A stretch of 64,000 nucleotides of DNA from Streptococcus australis (GCF_015553625.1 NZ_JADNGY010000001.1:124001-188000); one strand, 5' to 3'. Shown: positions 27,681-40,249, numbered from the stretch's first letter. The notes: a model not told the origin generated them from the sequence alone. A program made the numbers and translations.

Positions 27681-28859
27681 ATGACAATCGGTATTGATAA
27701 GATTGGATTTGCGACCAGCCAGTATGTCTTGCGCTTAAGTGAGCTAGCGGCTGCTCGAAATACTGATCCAGAAAAACTCAGTAAAGGGCTCTTATTGAAA
27801 GAACTGAGTATTGCCCCTATTACAGAGGATATCGTCACACTTGGAGCAAGTGCCAGCCATAGTATTTTAACCGAAGAAGAAAAAGAAGAAATTGATATGG
27901 TCATCCTGGCGACCGAGTCAGGAATTGACCAGAGTAAGGCTGCTGCTGTTTTCGTTCACGGTCTCCTAGGAATCCAACCCTTTGCTCGGAGCTTTGAAAT
28001 GAAGGAAGCCTGCTATGCTGCAACGGCCGCTTTGGACTATGCTAAACTTCATGTTGAAAAGTTCCCACAGAGCAAGGTCTTGGTCATTGCCAGCGATATT
28101 GCAAAATATGGGATCGACACCCCTGGAGAACCGACTCAAGGAGCTGGATCTGTCGCTATGCTAGTGACGCAGAACCCACGTATCCTAGCCTTTAATGATG
28201 ATAATGTAGCTCAGACCCGTGACGTCATGGATTTCTGGCGTCCTAACTATTCCAGCACTCCCTTTGTCAATGGGATTTATTCGACCCAACAGTACTTGGA
28301 TTGCCTGAAAACAACTTGGACAGAGTATCAAAAACGAACTGGCTTAACCTTGGATGATTTTGCGGCGGTCTGCTTCCACCTTCCTTATCCCAAGCTCGCC
28401 CTCAAGGGCTTAAAAAAGATTCTTGACAAGAGTCTTTCTCCTGAGAAACAAGCCCAATTGCAATACAATTTTGAACAATCCATTCTCTACAGCCAAAAGG
28501 TTGGGAATATCTATACAGGTTCCCTCTTCCTAGGTTTGCTTTCTCTCTTAGAGAATCAGCCTCAACTAGTGGCTGGCGACCGCATCGCCCTCTATGGATA
28601 TGGAAGTGGTGCAGTCGCTGAGATTTTTAGTGCTCACTTGGTCGAAGGATATGAGCAAATGCTCCATCCAAATCGTATGGCAGAATTGGATCAGCGAAAA
28701 GCTCTTACGATTGCCGAATATGAGAAGATCTTCTTCGAAGAGGCACAATTAGATGCTGAAGGCAATCAAACCTTCCAAGGTTACCAAGATCAAACCTATG
28801 CCTTATCAGAAATCAACGAACACCAACGAACCTATGTAAAGGTAGAACAACATGGTTAA
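27681..28859 (+). CDS. mvaS: Hydroxymethylglutaryl-CoA synthase
   Basis: The 392-residue thiolase-fold enzyme has its catalytic Cys in EMKEACYAATAAL and the glutamate in the early TEEEKEEIDMVILATES region. It condenses acetyl-CoA with acetoacetyl-CoA to HMG-CoA, the first committed step to IPP. It begins MTIGIDKIGFATSQY, as in other streptococci, and overlaps mvaA by 8 bp. No acetoacetyl-CoA thiolase is present in the window. Confidence 0.96.
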   Translation: MTIGIDKIGFATSQYVLRLSELAAARNTDPEKLSKGLLLKELSIAPITEDIVTLGASASHSILTEEEKEEIDMVILATESGIDQSKAAAVFVHGLLGIQPFARSFEMKEACYAATAALDYAKLHVEKFPQSKVLVIASDIAKYGIDTPGEPTQGAGSVAMLVTQNPRILAFNDDNVAQTRDVMDFWRPNYSSTPFVNGIYSTQQYLDCLKTTWTEYQKRTGLTLDDFAAVCFHLPYPKLALKGLKKILDKSLSPEKQAQLQYNFEQSILYSQKVGNIYTGSLFLGLLSLLENQPQLVAGDRIALYGYGSGAVAEIFSAHLVEGYEQMLHPNRMAELDQRKALTIAEYEKIFFEEAQLDAEGNQTFQGYQDQTYALSEINEHQRTYVKVEQHG

Positions 28860-30120
28860 ATTAACTGGTTTTTCAAAAGCAAGTCCAGCAGAGCGCATCG
28901 AGAAACTAGCTCAGGCCGGACTCCTTTCAGAAGAAGGTCTACAAACAGTAAGGGACAATGACACATTGCCCCTTTCTCTTGCCAATGAAATGGTCGAAAA
29001 TGTCCTCGGCACCTTGGCTTTACCCTTTGCTCTAGCTCCTGGCTTCCAGGTAGATGGTCAGGAAATCCAAGTCCCAATGGTGACGGAAGAACCCTCTGTC
29101 ATCGCTGCTGCTTCTTACGCTGCTGGACTAATCAAGCGCTCAGGTGGGTTTCAGACCCAGGTTCACAAGCGTCAAATGATCGGTCAAGTAGCTCTTTATG
29201 ACGTTAGCCATAAAGAAAAGGCCAGTCAGGCGATTGCAGAAGCTAAAGAAGAACTGCTCCAACTGGCCAATCAAGCCTATCCTTCCATCGTTAAACGGGG
29301 AGGTGGGGCACGAGATCTCTGGACAGAGGTGAAAGGGGACTTTCTCATTTGCTACCTATCTGTCGATCCAAAAGAGGCCATGGGGGCTAATATGCTCAAC
29401 ACTATGTTGGAAGCCCTGGTCGACCCTTTAGAAGATTTATCCGAGGGGCAAGGATTAATGGCTATTCTATCCAACTTAGCTACAGATGCCCTGGTCACGG
29501 CAAGCTGTCACATAGACTACCGCTTCCTCAGTCGCGATCCCAAAGAAGCTGCCGAAATCGCTCAGAAAATAGCTCTGGCCAGTCAATTAGCGGCTGTTGA
29601 TCCTTATAGAGCAGCGACTCACAACAAGGGAATTTTCAATGGCATCGATGCTGTCGTCTTGGCAACTGGGAATGATTGGCGGGCGATTGAAGCAGGTGGC
29701 CATACCTATGCTAGTCGATCTGGACAAGCTCAAGGACTATCTAATTGGATAGCTCATCCAGATCAGCAAGTCCTAGAAGGCCAGCTGACCCTTCCCATGC
29801 CCATTGCTACCAAGGGAGGCTCCATCGGACTCAATCCAAGTGTCCAAGTGGCTCATGACCTGCTTGGAAATCCCGACGCCCAAACTCTTGCACGGATCAT
29901 TGTAGCTGTCGGCCTGGCTCAAAACTTTGCAGCGCTTAAGGCCTTGGTCAGCACCGGTATTCAGCATGGGCATATGAAACTCCAAGCTAAGTCCCTTGCC
30001 CTACTTGCTGGCGCTAGTCCATCAGAGGTAGCTCCGGTGGTCCAAGCCCTGTTAGAAGACAAACCCTTTAACCTGGAAAAAGCTCAAGCTATTTTAGAGA
30101 ACATTCGTCAAAGCAATTAA
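28852..30120 (+). CDS. mvaA: HMG-CoA reductase (class II)
   Basis: This 422-residue reductase has the class II blocks ENVLGTLALPFALAPGF, EEPSVIAAASYAA and EAMGANMLNTMLEAL, and a late HGHMKLQAKSLALLAG with the catalytic His. It reduces HMG-CoA to mevalonate with NAD(P)H. It is translationally coupled to mvaS by an 8-bp overlap and ends at a terminator facing the other mevalonate operon. Confidence 0.96.
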   Translation: MVKLTGFSKASPAERIEKLAQAGLLSEEGLQTVRDNDTLPLSLANEMVENVLGTLALPFALAPGFQVDGQEIQVPMVTEEPSVIAAASYAAGLIKRSGGFQTQVHKRQMIGQVALYDVSHKEKASQAIAEAKEELLQLANQAYPSIVKRGGGARDLWTEVKGDFLICYLSVDPKEAMGANMLNTMLEALVDPLEDLSEGQGLMAILSNLATDALVTASCHIDYRFLSRDPKEAAEIAQKIALASQLAAVDPYRAATHNKGIFNGIDAVVLATGNDWRAIEAGGHTYASRSGQAQGLSNWIAHPDQQVLEGQLTLPMPIATKGGSIGLNPSVQVAHDLLGNPDAQTLARIIVAVGLAQNFAALKALVSTGIQHGHMKLQAKSLALLAGASPSEVAPVVQALLEDKPFNLEKAQAILENIRQSN

Positions 30121-30152
30121 AAAATCCTTCCGTGCAAACGGAGGGATTTTTG
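30120..30152. terminator. Terminator between the two mevalonate operons
   Basis: AAATCCTTCCGT and ACGGAGGGATTTTT pair around GCAA directly after mvaA. The A-run on the other side lets it also serve the converging fni. Confidence 0.85.
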
Positions 30153-30166
30153 TTAGTTTCTTCAAG

Positions 30167-32175
<2,009 letters not shown>

Positions 32176-32186
<11 letters not shown>

Positions 32187-33126
32187 GGGATAGATCCTTG
32201 GTCTTGGAAACAATAATACGGTAGTCTTGTTCAAAAAGTGGAACCAACTCTTCCAGATCCTCTTCTAGACAGAGGACTTTTACATTCGGACCTGCATCCA
32301 TGGTGAAGTAGCACCGTTTCCCTTCCTCTCGAAGAGAGCGCACGAAATCCATGGCCTCGTAGCTTTTTTCCGTCAAATAGGAGAAGGCTGGGCTAGCAGT
32401 CTTGGTTGTAGAATGCATGAGAAGAGCATTTCGTTCGGTCAATTCCCCTACTTTTTCAAAGTCATTGTCCTTTAGGTAAGTCAGCATATCTTGGTAATCC
32501 TGGGCTGACTGGCGAATCCATTCTTGGAAATTGCTAGAGGTTTCAGTGCACCGCTTCATCCCTTCCCGACTAGAAAGAATTTTTTGTTGGTCGTTTAACA
32601 CTAGCATGATCATAGCCAGTTTGAGGTCCGTTTCCACCTGGTAAATTTCCCCAGTATCCTTGTCCCAAGCAGCTAAGGGGCCAAAGAAGGAACGAGAAGA
32701 CGAACCGGAGGCAAACTTAGCCGCTTGAGCTTGTTCTGCCTGCGTCATTCCCAGTTGGTAATAGCGATTGCAGGCTTTTACCAAGGCAGATAAGCCACTG
32801 GAACTAGAAGAAAGTCCTGCAGCTGTCGGCATATTGTTGCTGGTATCAACCCGCACAAAGCCTGTCTCCCCTTCTGGTTTAAAACGGTCGATGACTGCTC
32901 CAATCTTGGCCTGCTCCGCTTCATTCTGGAAGACCCCATCAATAAAGAAGGCATGGGACTTGGCTTCAGGCCCCAAAGGACTAAGTCGAGTCTCCGTATA
33001 CATATTTTCCAAGGTCAAGGAAATGGAACTAGTTGATGGCACCATTGCTTCACTGTTTTCCTTGCCCCAATACTTAATAATGGCGATATTGGCATACGAT
33101 TTCACGCTTACAGGTTTTCGATCCAT
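32176..33126 (-). CDS. mvaD: Diphosphomevalonate decarboxylase
   Basis: The 316-residue GHMP-superfamily enzyme has SYANIAIIKYWGKEN, the Ser/Gly loop NMPTAAGLSSSSSGLSALVKA and MDAGPNVKVLCLEED, with the catalytic Asp in YFTMDAGPN. It makes IPP from mevalonate 5-diphosphate with ATP. It overlaps mvaK1 by 19 bp and mvaK2 by 11 bp. Confidence 0.96.
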
Positions 33127-33986
33127 AACTCCTCCACTCCTTTATTTCTTAGTTCTTTTGCGATCATCTCTGCTTGTTCCTGGTCTGCAGCAAGGGCAAT
33201 GATACAGCCACCGAGCCCACCACCACTCATCTTGGCTCCCAAGGCTCCACTCCCTAAGGCTAGTTCCACCAATTGATCCGCTTCTGGACAACTCACTCCC
33301 ACTGCTTGCAAATGATGATGGCAGTCTGTTAAGATGCGTCCCAAGGTGAAAGCATCTTTTTGAGCAAGAGCTTTTTCTGCGTACTCAGTTAGAAGTCCAA
33401 TTTCATGGAAACTAGCGAGGGCTGCTGTTCCCAACTCCTTGACCTTCTGAATGGCTTCTTTGGTATGGCCATGGATACCTGTATCTGCAATGACCAGCTT
33501 GGCACCCAAATTAACCTCTAATTCACTGAAGCCGACATTTCGAATGAATTTAATCGGCTGATCGCTGAGACAGGTCTTGGCATCCAGCCCACTTGGATTC
33601 ACATGGGCAATCATTTCCGCTCGATTAACCAAGATTTCCAAAGTCTCTTGACTCAAATCTCGCCCAAAGTAATCAAAGACTGCTCGAATTGCCGCAATAC
33701 TGACAGCAGCCGAGGACCCCATCCCCCGCTGGGACGGAATCATGGAGTCAATCCGGCAAGCGATAGCCGCCTCCTCAATCCCCAAATGCTCTAAAGAAGC
33801 GTAAACGGCCATAGATAAGCTATCATTCTCAAAAAGGACCCACGGACGCTCCGCAGGTACAATCTGACAAGTGACCTGAATGTTAAGGAGGGGCAAGGCA
33901 ATGGCTGGATAGCCATAAACAACCGCATGCTCTCCTATTAAAATAATCTTGCTATGTGCTTGTCCGACACCTATCGATCTAGTCAT
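33108..33986 (-). CDS. mvaK1: Mevalonate kinase
   Basis: This 292-residue GHMP kinase has SKIILIGEHAVVYGYPAIALPL, PSQRGMGSSAAVSIAAIRA and GSGALGAKMSGGGLGGCIIAL. It phosphorylates mevalonate; in streptococci it is feedback-inhibited by diphosphomevalonate. It is the first gene of the minus-strand mevalonate operon, whose promoter must lie between 33987 and 34060. I could not pick a convincing -35/-10 pair there. Confidence 0.96.
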   Translation of the reverse strand: MTRSIGVGQAHSKIILIGEHAVVYGYPAIALPLLNIQVTCQIVPAERPWVLFENDSLSMAVYASLEHLGIEEAAIACRIDSMIPSQRGMGSSAAVSIAAIRAVFDYFGRDLSQETLEILVNRAEMIAHVNPSGLDAKTCLSDQPIKFIRNVGFSELEVNLGAKLVIADTGIHGHTKEAIQKVKELGTAALASFHEIGLLTEYAEKALAQKDAFTLGRILTDCHHHLQAVGVSCPEADQLVELALGSGALGAKMSGGGLGGCIIALAADQEQAEMIAKELRNKGVEELWIENL

Positions 33987-34061
33987 ATGTCTCTCAGTTA
34001 TCTTCGTTCTTTCTGCTATAGATTGCTTAATACAATCCTCTCTCCTTCCATTTTAATATAA

Positions 34062-34094
34062 AAAAAGAAAAAAAGCGATGGCTAAACCACGCTT
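34062..34094 (-). terminator. Terminator of serine hydrolase gene
   Basis: On the minus strand, AGCG-TGG and CCA-TCGCT pair around TTTAG and are followed by TTTTTTTCTTTTTTT. Confidence 0.65.
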
Positions 34095-34105
34095 CTTTCT
34101 CCGTC

Positions 34106-35059
34106 TTAGGAAGGATTTTTTCCGGTTCCTTCCATTTCTCTTTTGATGAGCTCCATGAGTTGATTCCGATCCAGGATCCATTGGGCCCGCTCATCTTTTT
34201 CATAGGTCCGATTGGATAGGAAAATAGCTGCCAATTGGAGCTTGCGATTATAGAGAAGGAAGGTTCCTGTATAACCTGTATGGTCCAACCAGTCTCCTTC
34301 CAGATTCCAGGCCAGAGAGCGCATCTTCCCTTTTTCTAAAGCATAGTTCTGCGATAAAATCTCTGCAAAAGGATCCTGTAAGTAATGCTCCAGGAAAATT
34401 TCCATATCTCTAATGGTCGAAAACAGACCTGCACTTCCGGCATGGACTCCCAGTACACGCGCTTTCGGATCATGGACGACACCAGCTGGAACGCCACGAA
34501 GGGTTGGCACCGCTTGAGAAACCGGGCCAAAAGTAGTCTCCTTCATTTGCCAAGGTGCAAAGACTTGCTCCTGAAAAATCTGGGCCAAATCCTGACCATA
34601 CCACTTCTCCAGAAGAAAGCCCAACAAAAGAAAATTGACATCTGTATAGTGGAACTGGCGATTGTCCTTGAGCTTCAAACGGTGCAGGGCTTCTTTTAAG
34701 CCCTCAGCATCCAAGTCATCTCGTCTAGGGATGAAAGGATCCAGCCCAGAAGTATGGGTTAAAAGCTGACGGATGGTCACCTCTGCCTGCTCCATATCCG
34801 GATAGTGAGAAGCTAAGGGACGATCGATATCAATTTGCCCTTGTCGGACCAGAAAAGCAAGAACCGTTCCAACTCCGACGACCTTACTCACACTGGCTAA
34901 ATCATAGGTCAAGCCAGGAATAACTGGCTCTTGCTTGTCTGGATCAGCTAGTCCCAAGTAATACTCCTGCCAGCTTCCTTTCTGATAGAGCGCAAGAGAG
35001 GCACCTGGGTAGATGCCTGCTCCTATTTGCTCTTGAATTTTTTGGATGATTTTTTCCAT
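34106..35059 (-). CDS. Serine hydrolase, beta-lactamase/esterase (S12) family
   Basis: This 317-residue protein has the S-x-x-K nucleophile motif in YDLASVSKVVGVGT, then the YxN-like FHYTDVNFLLLGF. A third HTG box follows in WLDHTGYTGTFLLYN. These are the marks of class C beta-lactamase-related esterases and D-Ala carboxypeptidases. No signal peptide is seen, so it is probably cytoplasmic. The natural substrate is unknown. It stands just downstream of cppA. Confidence 0.87.
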   Translation of the reverse strand: MEKIIQKIQEQIGAGIYPGASLALYQKGSWQEYYLGLADPDKQEPVIPGLTYDLASVSKVVGVGTVLAFLVRQGQIDIDRPLASHYPDMEQAEVTIRQLLTHTSGLDPFIPRRDDLDAEGLKEALHRLKLKDNRQFHYTDVNFLLLGFLLEKWYGQDLAQIFQEQVFAPWQMKETTFGPVSQAVPTLRGVPAGVVHDPKARVLGVHAGSAGLFSTIRDMEIFLEHYLQDPFAEILSQNYALEKGKMRSLAWNLEGDWLDHTGYTGTFLLYNRKLQLAAIFLSNRTYEKDERAQWILDRNQLMELIKREMEGTGKNPS

Positions 35060-35094
35060 TTTTCTTCACTCATTTCAATCAGCCAAAGACTTGC

Positions 35095-35829
35095 TTAGGC
35101 TTCGAACCACCATTCAATCTTGCTTGGATCCTCAACCAAGACAAATTGTTGCCTTTTTGGTACAAAAGTCACCTGATCTCCAAAGCAAGAGGCCACTTCA
35201 CTTGCTACAAATGGCTCTAGAATGACCTTGACCTGACAAAGGTCCCAAGTCTGTCCATTAGCTAGTGTGAGGTCCGGACCATCTGATGCTTCTAAGTCTA
35301 AATACTCTTCTAAGCCAGGTAGTTGTTGATAGAAAGCTGTAGAAGTCTCTACATTAGGTACACGAAGAACTATCTTTTCTACGAAAAACTCCGTCAAGGT
35401 TGTAAACTCTTCATTCGCTTGAAAATCTGGAACTTCCTCAATTTCAGTTAAACTGTCCACTTGCTCTTCCGCATGGAGCAAGATACGATCTCCTTCTGGC
35501 GAAAGAGCTTCAAAGGCATAGCCATTTTCCCCTCTGAAGAGGCGATCAACTTGATGACCACGAGCCAGAAGCCACTCAATTTCTTGCGGGTTGGTCACGC
35601 GAATCTTTAAGCAAGCCAAGCGTTTTGGTCCCTCAACCTTACGGGTTCTCATACTAGGGGATTCCTCTAAATAGAGGCGGTCTGTCTTCGATTGATCTCC
35701 AAGGGATAATAAAGCCCCATCTTCCAACAGGGTTTTCATTCCTAAGACCTTTTCAAAAAATTCTTGATTGACATTTCGATTGTTTGTTTTTAATACGGGT
35801 GAAATACTACTAATCTTATTTATGCACAT
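35095..35829 (-). CDS. cppA: CppA family protein (VOC-like fold)
   Basis: The 244-residue protein matches streptococcal CppA. Its N-terminal half reads SISPVLKTNNRNVNQEFFE, then GALLSLGDQSK and PSMRTRKVEGPKRLA. A second, more divergent half ends VLVEDPSKIEWWFEA. Both halves resemble vicinal-oxygen-chelate repeats. CppA was described as a C3-degrading proteinase, but it has no obvious protease motif or signal peptide, so that activity is not supported by the sequence. The ATG at 35829 with GGAGG upstream is chosen; 27 upstream codons are open but basic and atypical. Confidence 0.85.
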   Translation of the reverse strand: MCINKISSISPVLKTNNRNVNQEFFEKVLGMKTLLEDGALLSLGDQSKTDRLYLEESPSMRTRKVEGPKRLACLKIRVTNPQEIEWLLARGHQVDRLFRGENGYAFEALSPEGDRILLHAEEQVDSLTEIEEVPDFQANEEFTTLTEFFVEKIVLRVPNVETSTAFYQQLPGLEEYLDLEASDGPDLTLANGQTWDLCQVKVILEPFVASEVASCFGDQVTFVPKRQQFVLVEDPSKIEWWFEA

Positions 35830-35934
35830 AATTCCTCCAAGTCTTTTATATTTTAAAAGATTTTCTTTTTTTTTACAAGAAATCTTGTGCAAAAAAGACA
35901 GATTTCTCAAAATTTTGAATCTGTCTTTCTTTAC

Positions 35935-37215
35935 TTAATATACTGTTCGTGTATGGACCCGCCCGTTTGGAGCTTCAAATTCGTATTCTAAGTAATCCTG
36001 ATAGGTCCCTGGTGCAATCACTCCACGCACATCTAATACAGCCGTTCCCGCCTGTCCCACAATGGAATCTGCTAACAGGCAGCAATTCGTAGACAGAACA
36101 AAGTAAGATTTAAAACGCGAAGAAGTAAATTTATATAGCTCAGCCCCTAAATCATATTTCAATTTGTAAGCGTAGGTCGGCTGACCGTCTTCCAGTAACC
36201 TACTAGGTGGATCCCAAGGTTCTAACAACTGATCAATTTCAGCTAGACGCTTCTCTACTGCCTGATTCTCTTCTTCGGTAAGGGATAGGCTGTAGCCAAA
36301 CAGCGTCTTTTGACTCTCTTTTTTACATAGTTCGATGTATGGTTCCTTATCCACTTTAAACAGTACGCCATCCCCAATCGTCCCAAATAGACGCTCTGAA
36401 AAGGGATCGTAACTTCCGTAAGAAATGACCTTCCCCTGATAACAAATATCTACATGCCCAATCGCTCCAAATAAGTTGCTGTCAGAAGTATGAACCAAAA
36501 TTTCTAATTCCCTTGCCTCTTCTTCTTTTTTCACCAATCGATAAGGGCCTGTGTGTCCCGCCGAGCTCCCTTTTTGAAGAAACTGGTTAAACCGTTTTAA
36601 CTCCTTAGCAGGGATAAAGGCTGCAAAGATAACCGGTAGGCTAATACGAAAGCGACGTTTTAACTCTTGGCCTTGTTGGTCTTTGTCAAATAAAATACCA
36701 TCTCGAATATTAGAAATCCCCAACAAGACCAGATAAGCCCCCAAGAGGATAAATTGGAAGTGCCCATCTGAACCAGGTTCCAAGACAGTTGCTAGACCAA
36801 TCCCACCGTTTAAAAGCGCATCCCATAAATAGAGCCAGCCTCCTTTTACCCGATTGGCCTTATAAAGCCAAAATGTGATCCCATAGACAATGGCACTCCC
36901 CAACTGATATGCCCCTAAACAAATCACAACTAAGTTTACGGGCAGACTACTCAGTCGATTCAACCAGATCAACGCAAGTGAAAGAAAAATAAACCAAATA
37001 GAGTGGCTATAGGAAATAGACTTGCTACGTAACAAAAAGCGAAGAAGAAAGCTTCCTAGTCCATCAACTAAAAAGTAAATGGCTAATAGATCCAAGGAAA
37101 ATTTTGTGAAACCAACACCGTTTCGAAAAATGAGGATCCCAAAAATGACGGCAAGAACCCCAAACAATAAAGTCCGTCTTCTTGCAACTTCTTCAACAGA
37201 TAATTTTCTCACCAT
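35935..37215 (-). CDS. Membrane protein with HdeD/DUF308-like head and possible permuted papain-like tail
   Basis: The first 170 residues hold about six hydrophobic segments of the HdeD/DUF308 kind. The soluble part from about 235 has IGHVDICYQGKVISYGSYD (His254) and, over 120 residues later, STNCCLLADSIVGQ (Asn377, Cys378/Cys379). His first and Cys later, with the NC context, is the order seen in circularly permuted NlpC/P60 (YiiX/LRAT-like) thiol hydrolases. Those act on lipids, peptides or cell-wall links. The enzyme assignment is my inference; the membrane part is plain. It is divergent from pepX and lies about 105 bp upstream of cppA. Confidence 0.7.
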   Translation of the reverse strand: MVRKLSVEEVARRRTLLFGVLAVIFGILIFRNGVGFTKFSLDLLAIYFLVDGLGSFLLRFLLRSKSISYSHSIWFIFLSLALIWLNRLSSLPVNLVVICLGAYQLGSAIVYGITFWLYKANRVKGGWLYLWDALLNGGIGLATVLEPGSDGHFQFILLGAYLVLLGISNIRDGILFDKDQQGQELKRRFRISLPVIFAAFIPAKELKRFNQFLQKGSSAGHTGPYRLVKKEEEARELEILVHTSDSNLFGAIGHVDICYQGKVISYGSYDPFSERLFGTIGDGVLFKVDKEPYIELCKKESQKTLFGYSLSLTEEENQAVEKRLAEIDQLLEPWDPPSRLLEDGQPTYAYKLKYDLGAELYKFTSSRFKSYFVLSTNCCLLADSIVGQAGTAVLDVRGVIAPGTYQDYLEYEFEAPNGRVHTRTVY

Positions 37216-37267
37216 GACACCCTCCTTCAGAGATCAAAGGTCTTTAGACAAATACTATTTTATCACG

Positions 37268-37273
37268 TATAAT
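37268..37273 (+). promoter_or_regulatory. -10 box of pepX
   Basis: A consensus TATAAT lies about 45 bp upstream of the pepX ATG. No convincing -35 could be paired with it. Confidence 0.4.
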
Positions 37274-37316
37274 ATAAGAAGTAAAGAAACAGTGAAGCTG
37301 ATAAAAGGAGCATCCT

Positions 37317-39596
37317 ATGAAATTCAATCAATATAGCTATCTACCAGTCGACCAAGCAGACATTCTAAAGGAACTGAAAGAAATCGGGTTTGACCTTCCC
37401 CTTCATCTTACAGAGAAAGAACTGTTTGAATGGTTTGTTCGCAAGGTTTATTTCACCTACAAAAATACAGATTATCCTCTCTCTAACCTAGTGGCGGATG
37501 CTGAAACAGATCTCCTGAGCTATTTCCAATCTGACCGCGAATGGTCTCCAAATATTTTCTACACAGTGGCCCTCCAATTGCTCGGTTTCCGCTATTTTAT
37601 TGACTTTGAAAATACGGACAGCTTCTTAAAAGAAGTCCAAATTCCGATTGAGTATGGAAACTTGGTTGAGAACCTCTATCACCTCCTCAATACTCGAACA
37701 GTCAAAGGGAATTTACTCATTGAACAGTTGGTCAGTGATGGCTTGATCCCTGAAGACAATCGCTACCACTTTTTCAACGGAAAAAGTCTAGCTACCTTTA
37801 ACTGCCATGATGTGATTCGTGAGGTGGTCTATGTGGAAAGTCGGATTGATAGCGACCAAGATGGCCTTCCAGATTTGATCAAGGTCAATATTATTCGCCC
37901 TCGCTATGAAGGAAAAATTCCAGCCGTCATGACTGCCAGCCCTTATCACCAAGGAACCAATGACAAGGCCAGTGACAAGGCTCTCTATAATATGAATGTG
38001 GACCTGGAGAAAAAAGAAGCAAGAAGCATCCAAGTCAGTCAACCCACGCTCGAAACCGTTGACCCAGTTGGAGAAGCCCGACTGGTCTCTGAGGCTGAAG
38101 AAACCCTCACTCATATCAACAGCAGTTATACTCTCAATGACTACCTTCTCGCCCGTGGCTTCGCCAATCTCTACGTCTCCGGTCTAGGGACCAAGGACTC
38201 TCAAGGCTTGATGACCAATGGAGATTACCGTCAAATCGAGGCCTATAAAAATGTTATCGACTGGCTCAACGGCCGTTGCCGGGCCTTTACAGACCACAGT
38301 CGCCAACGCCAAGTCAAGGCCGATTGGTCTAACGGCAAAGTTGCTACGACGGGCTTGTCCTACCTAGGGACCATGTCCAATGGACTGGCTACCACCGGTG
38401 TCGATGGCCTAGAAGTTATCATCGCAGAAGCCGGTATCTCTTCTTGGTACAACTACTATCGGGAAAACGGACTCGTGACGAGTCCTGGCGGCTATCCTGG
38501 AGAGGATTTTGATTCACTCGCTGAGTTGACCTATTCACGCGCCCTTCGGGCTGGAGACTATCTCCGCCACCATGCAGCCCATCTAGCGGATTTGGAACGG
38601 CTTAAAGAGCAAATAGATCGCAAAACAGGGGACTACAACCAATTCTGGCATGACCGCAACTATCTCCTTCAGGCAGACAAAGTCAAGGCAGAGGTCGTCT
38701 TCACCCATGGTTCCCAAGACTGGAACGTGAAGCCCCTCCATGTATACCAAATGTTCCAAGCCCTTCCAGCCAACATCAAGAAACACCTCTTCTATCACAA
38801 TGGGGCCCATGTCTATCTCAACAACTGGCAGTCCATTGACTTCCGTGAGAGTATGAATGCCCTCCTCTCTAAAAAATTACTGGGCTATGATTCAAGCTAT
38901 GAATTGCCAACCGTCATCTGGCAGGACAATACAGGAGAGCAAAGTTGGACTTCCTTGGAAGACTTTGGCAATCAAACAGCCCAGCGGACCTTCCCACTGG
39001 GAGATGGTGAGAAAGTCATCCAAAACCGCTATGCGACAGAAGATTATGAGCGCTATGGTAGGACCTATCCAACTTTCTTAACCGACCTCTACCAGGATAA
39101 GGCCCAACAAGTGACCATCGATCTTCCGATCGAAGAAGACCTACACCTCAACGGAAAAGCTCACCTTCACCTGCGGCTCCAATCTAGCACAAACAAAGGC
39201 TTGCTCTCAGCCCAACTCATGGAGCTAGGAAGCAAGAAATACCTCCAACCCTATCCAGCTGTCTTATCCGTCCGCACCCTTGATAACGGTCGCTACCATA
39301 TGCTAGACAATTTGACCGAGTTGCCCTTCAAGGAAGCTAGCCAACGGGTGATTACAAAGGGTTATCTCAACCTTCAAAACCGTCTTGATCTCTTACAAGT
39401 CGAATCTGTAAACCCTGGGGAATGGATGGAATTCGACTTTGAACTCCAACCAACCATCTACAAACTGGAGAAAGGGACCACTCTTCGTCTCGTCCTTTAT
39501 ACAACCGACTTCGAGATCACTGTCCGCGACCAAACGGACTACCAACTCACCATTGATCTAGCCAACTCCAGCTTAACCCTTCCTGAGATGGATTAA
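37317..39596 (+). CDS. pepX: Xaa-Pro dipeptidyl-peptidase
   Basis: This 759-residue S15 serine peptidase has its nucleophile in [15 protein letters not shown]. The catalytic Asp region is [13 protein letters not shown] and the His is in [14 protein letters not shown]-terminal jelly-roll-like domain completes the fold. It releases X-Pro dipeptides from proline-rich peptides in the cytoplasm. Length is normal for lactic bacteria. The gene is monocistronic. Confidence 0.96.
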   Translation: MKFNQYSYLPVDQADILKELKEIGFDLPLHLTEKELFEWFVRKVYFTYKNTDYPLSNLVADAETDLLSYFQSDREWSPNIFYTVALQLLGFRYFIDFENTDSFLKEVQIPIEYGNLVENLYHLLNTRTVKGNLLIEQLVSDGLIPEDNRYHFFNGKSLATFNCHDVIREVVYVESRIDSDQDGLPDLIKVNIIRPRYEGKIPAVMTASPYHQGTNDKASDKALYNMNVDLEKKEARSIQVSQPTLETVDPVGEARLVSEAEETLTHINSSYTLNDYLLARGFANLYVSGLGTKDSQGLMTNGDYRQIEAYKNVIDWLNGRCRAFTDHSRQRQVKADWSNGKVATTGLSYLGTMSNGLATTGVDGLEVIIAEAGISSWYNYYRENGLVTSPGGYPGEDFDSLAELTYSRALRAGDYLRHHAAHLADLERLKEQIDRKTGDYNQFWHDRNYLLQADKVKAEVVFTHGSQDWNVKPLHVYQMFQALPANIKKHLFYHNGAHVYLNNWQSIDFRESMNALLSKKLLGYDSSYELPTVIWQDNTGEQSWTSLEDFGNQTAQRTFPLGDGEKVIQNRYATEDYERYGRTYPTFLTDLYQDKAQQVTIDLPIEEDLHLNGKAHLHLRLQSSTNKGLLSAQLMELGSKKYLQPYPAVLSVRTLDNGRYHMLDNLTELPFKEASQRVITKGYLNLQNRLDLLQVESVNPGEWMEFDFELQPTIYKLEKGTTLRLVLYTTDFEITVRDQTDYQLTIDLANSSLTLPEMD

Positions 39597-39708
39597 GGAA
39601 TTTCATGCTTTTTCCTTGTCGTCCCTTCCCTTGCTTGATTTGACAGCCTTGCCTACTTATGATAATATCTAAGAGAGTATTTCATAGAAAAAGAGTTTAG
39701 AGGATATT

Positions 39709-40224
39709 ATGGCTATCGAAAAAACAGTCAGTGAAATTGCTGAAATTCTAGGAGTTAGTCGCCAAGCGGTCAATAACCGTGTCAAGGCCCTAGATCCTGA
39801 AGATACAGAAAAAAATGATAAGGGAGTTACCGTCGTAACCCGTAGTGGCTTGATTAAGCTAGAAGAAATCTACAAAAAGACCATCTTTGAAGACGAGCCC
39901 GTCAGCGATGATGTGAAACAGCGTGAATTGATGGAAATTTTGGTAGATGAAAAAAATGCCGAAATCGTCCGTCTCTACGAACAACTAAAAGCAAAAGACG
40001 ACCAGCTAAAATCCAAAGATGAGCAATTAGCTAAAAAGGATGAGCAGTTGCGTGTCAAAGATGTTCAGATCGCTGAAAAAGATAAACAGCTCGACCAACA
40101 ACAACAGCTAACCCTTCAGGCTATGAATGACCGCGAAACATTGAAATTGGAATTAGATCAAGCCAATGAAAAGGTTCAAGAACAAGAGAGTAAAGGCTTC
40201 TGGAGACGCGTCTTTGGTCGCTAA
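39709..40224 (+). CDS. rocS: RocS-like chromosome segregation regulator (DUF536)
   Basis: This 171-residue protein begins with a helix-turn-helix (KTVSEIAEILGVSRQAVNNRVKAL). A long coiled coil follows, with tandem K-D-x-Q-L heptads (about 85-150). A short amphipathic end, GFWRRVFGR, suits membrane attachment. This is the architecture of pneumococcal RocS, which links DNA to the membrane and assists origin segregation and nucleoid protection. A strong terminator follows. The match is by architecture and remembered sequence. Confidence 0.82.
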   Translation: MAIEKTVSEIAEILGVSRQAVNNRVKALDPEDTEKNDKGVTVVTRSGLIKLEEIYKKTIFEDEPVSDDVKQRELMEILVDEKNAEIVRLYEQLKAKDDQLKSKDEQLAKKDEQLRVKDVQIAEKDKQLDQQQQLTLQAMNDRETLKLELDQANEKVQEQESKGFWRRVFGR

Positions 40225-40249
40225 AAACTGACTTCGGTCAGTTTTTTCT
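40223..40249 (+). terminator. rocS terminator
   Basis: AAAACTGAC and GTCAGTTTT pair around TTCG and are followed by TTTC. Confidence 0.9.
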
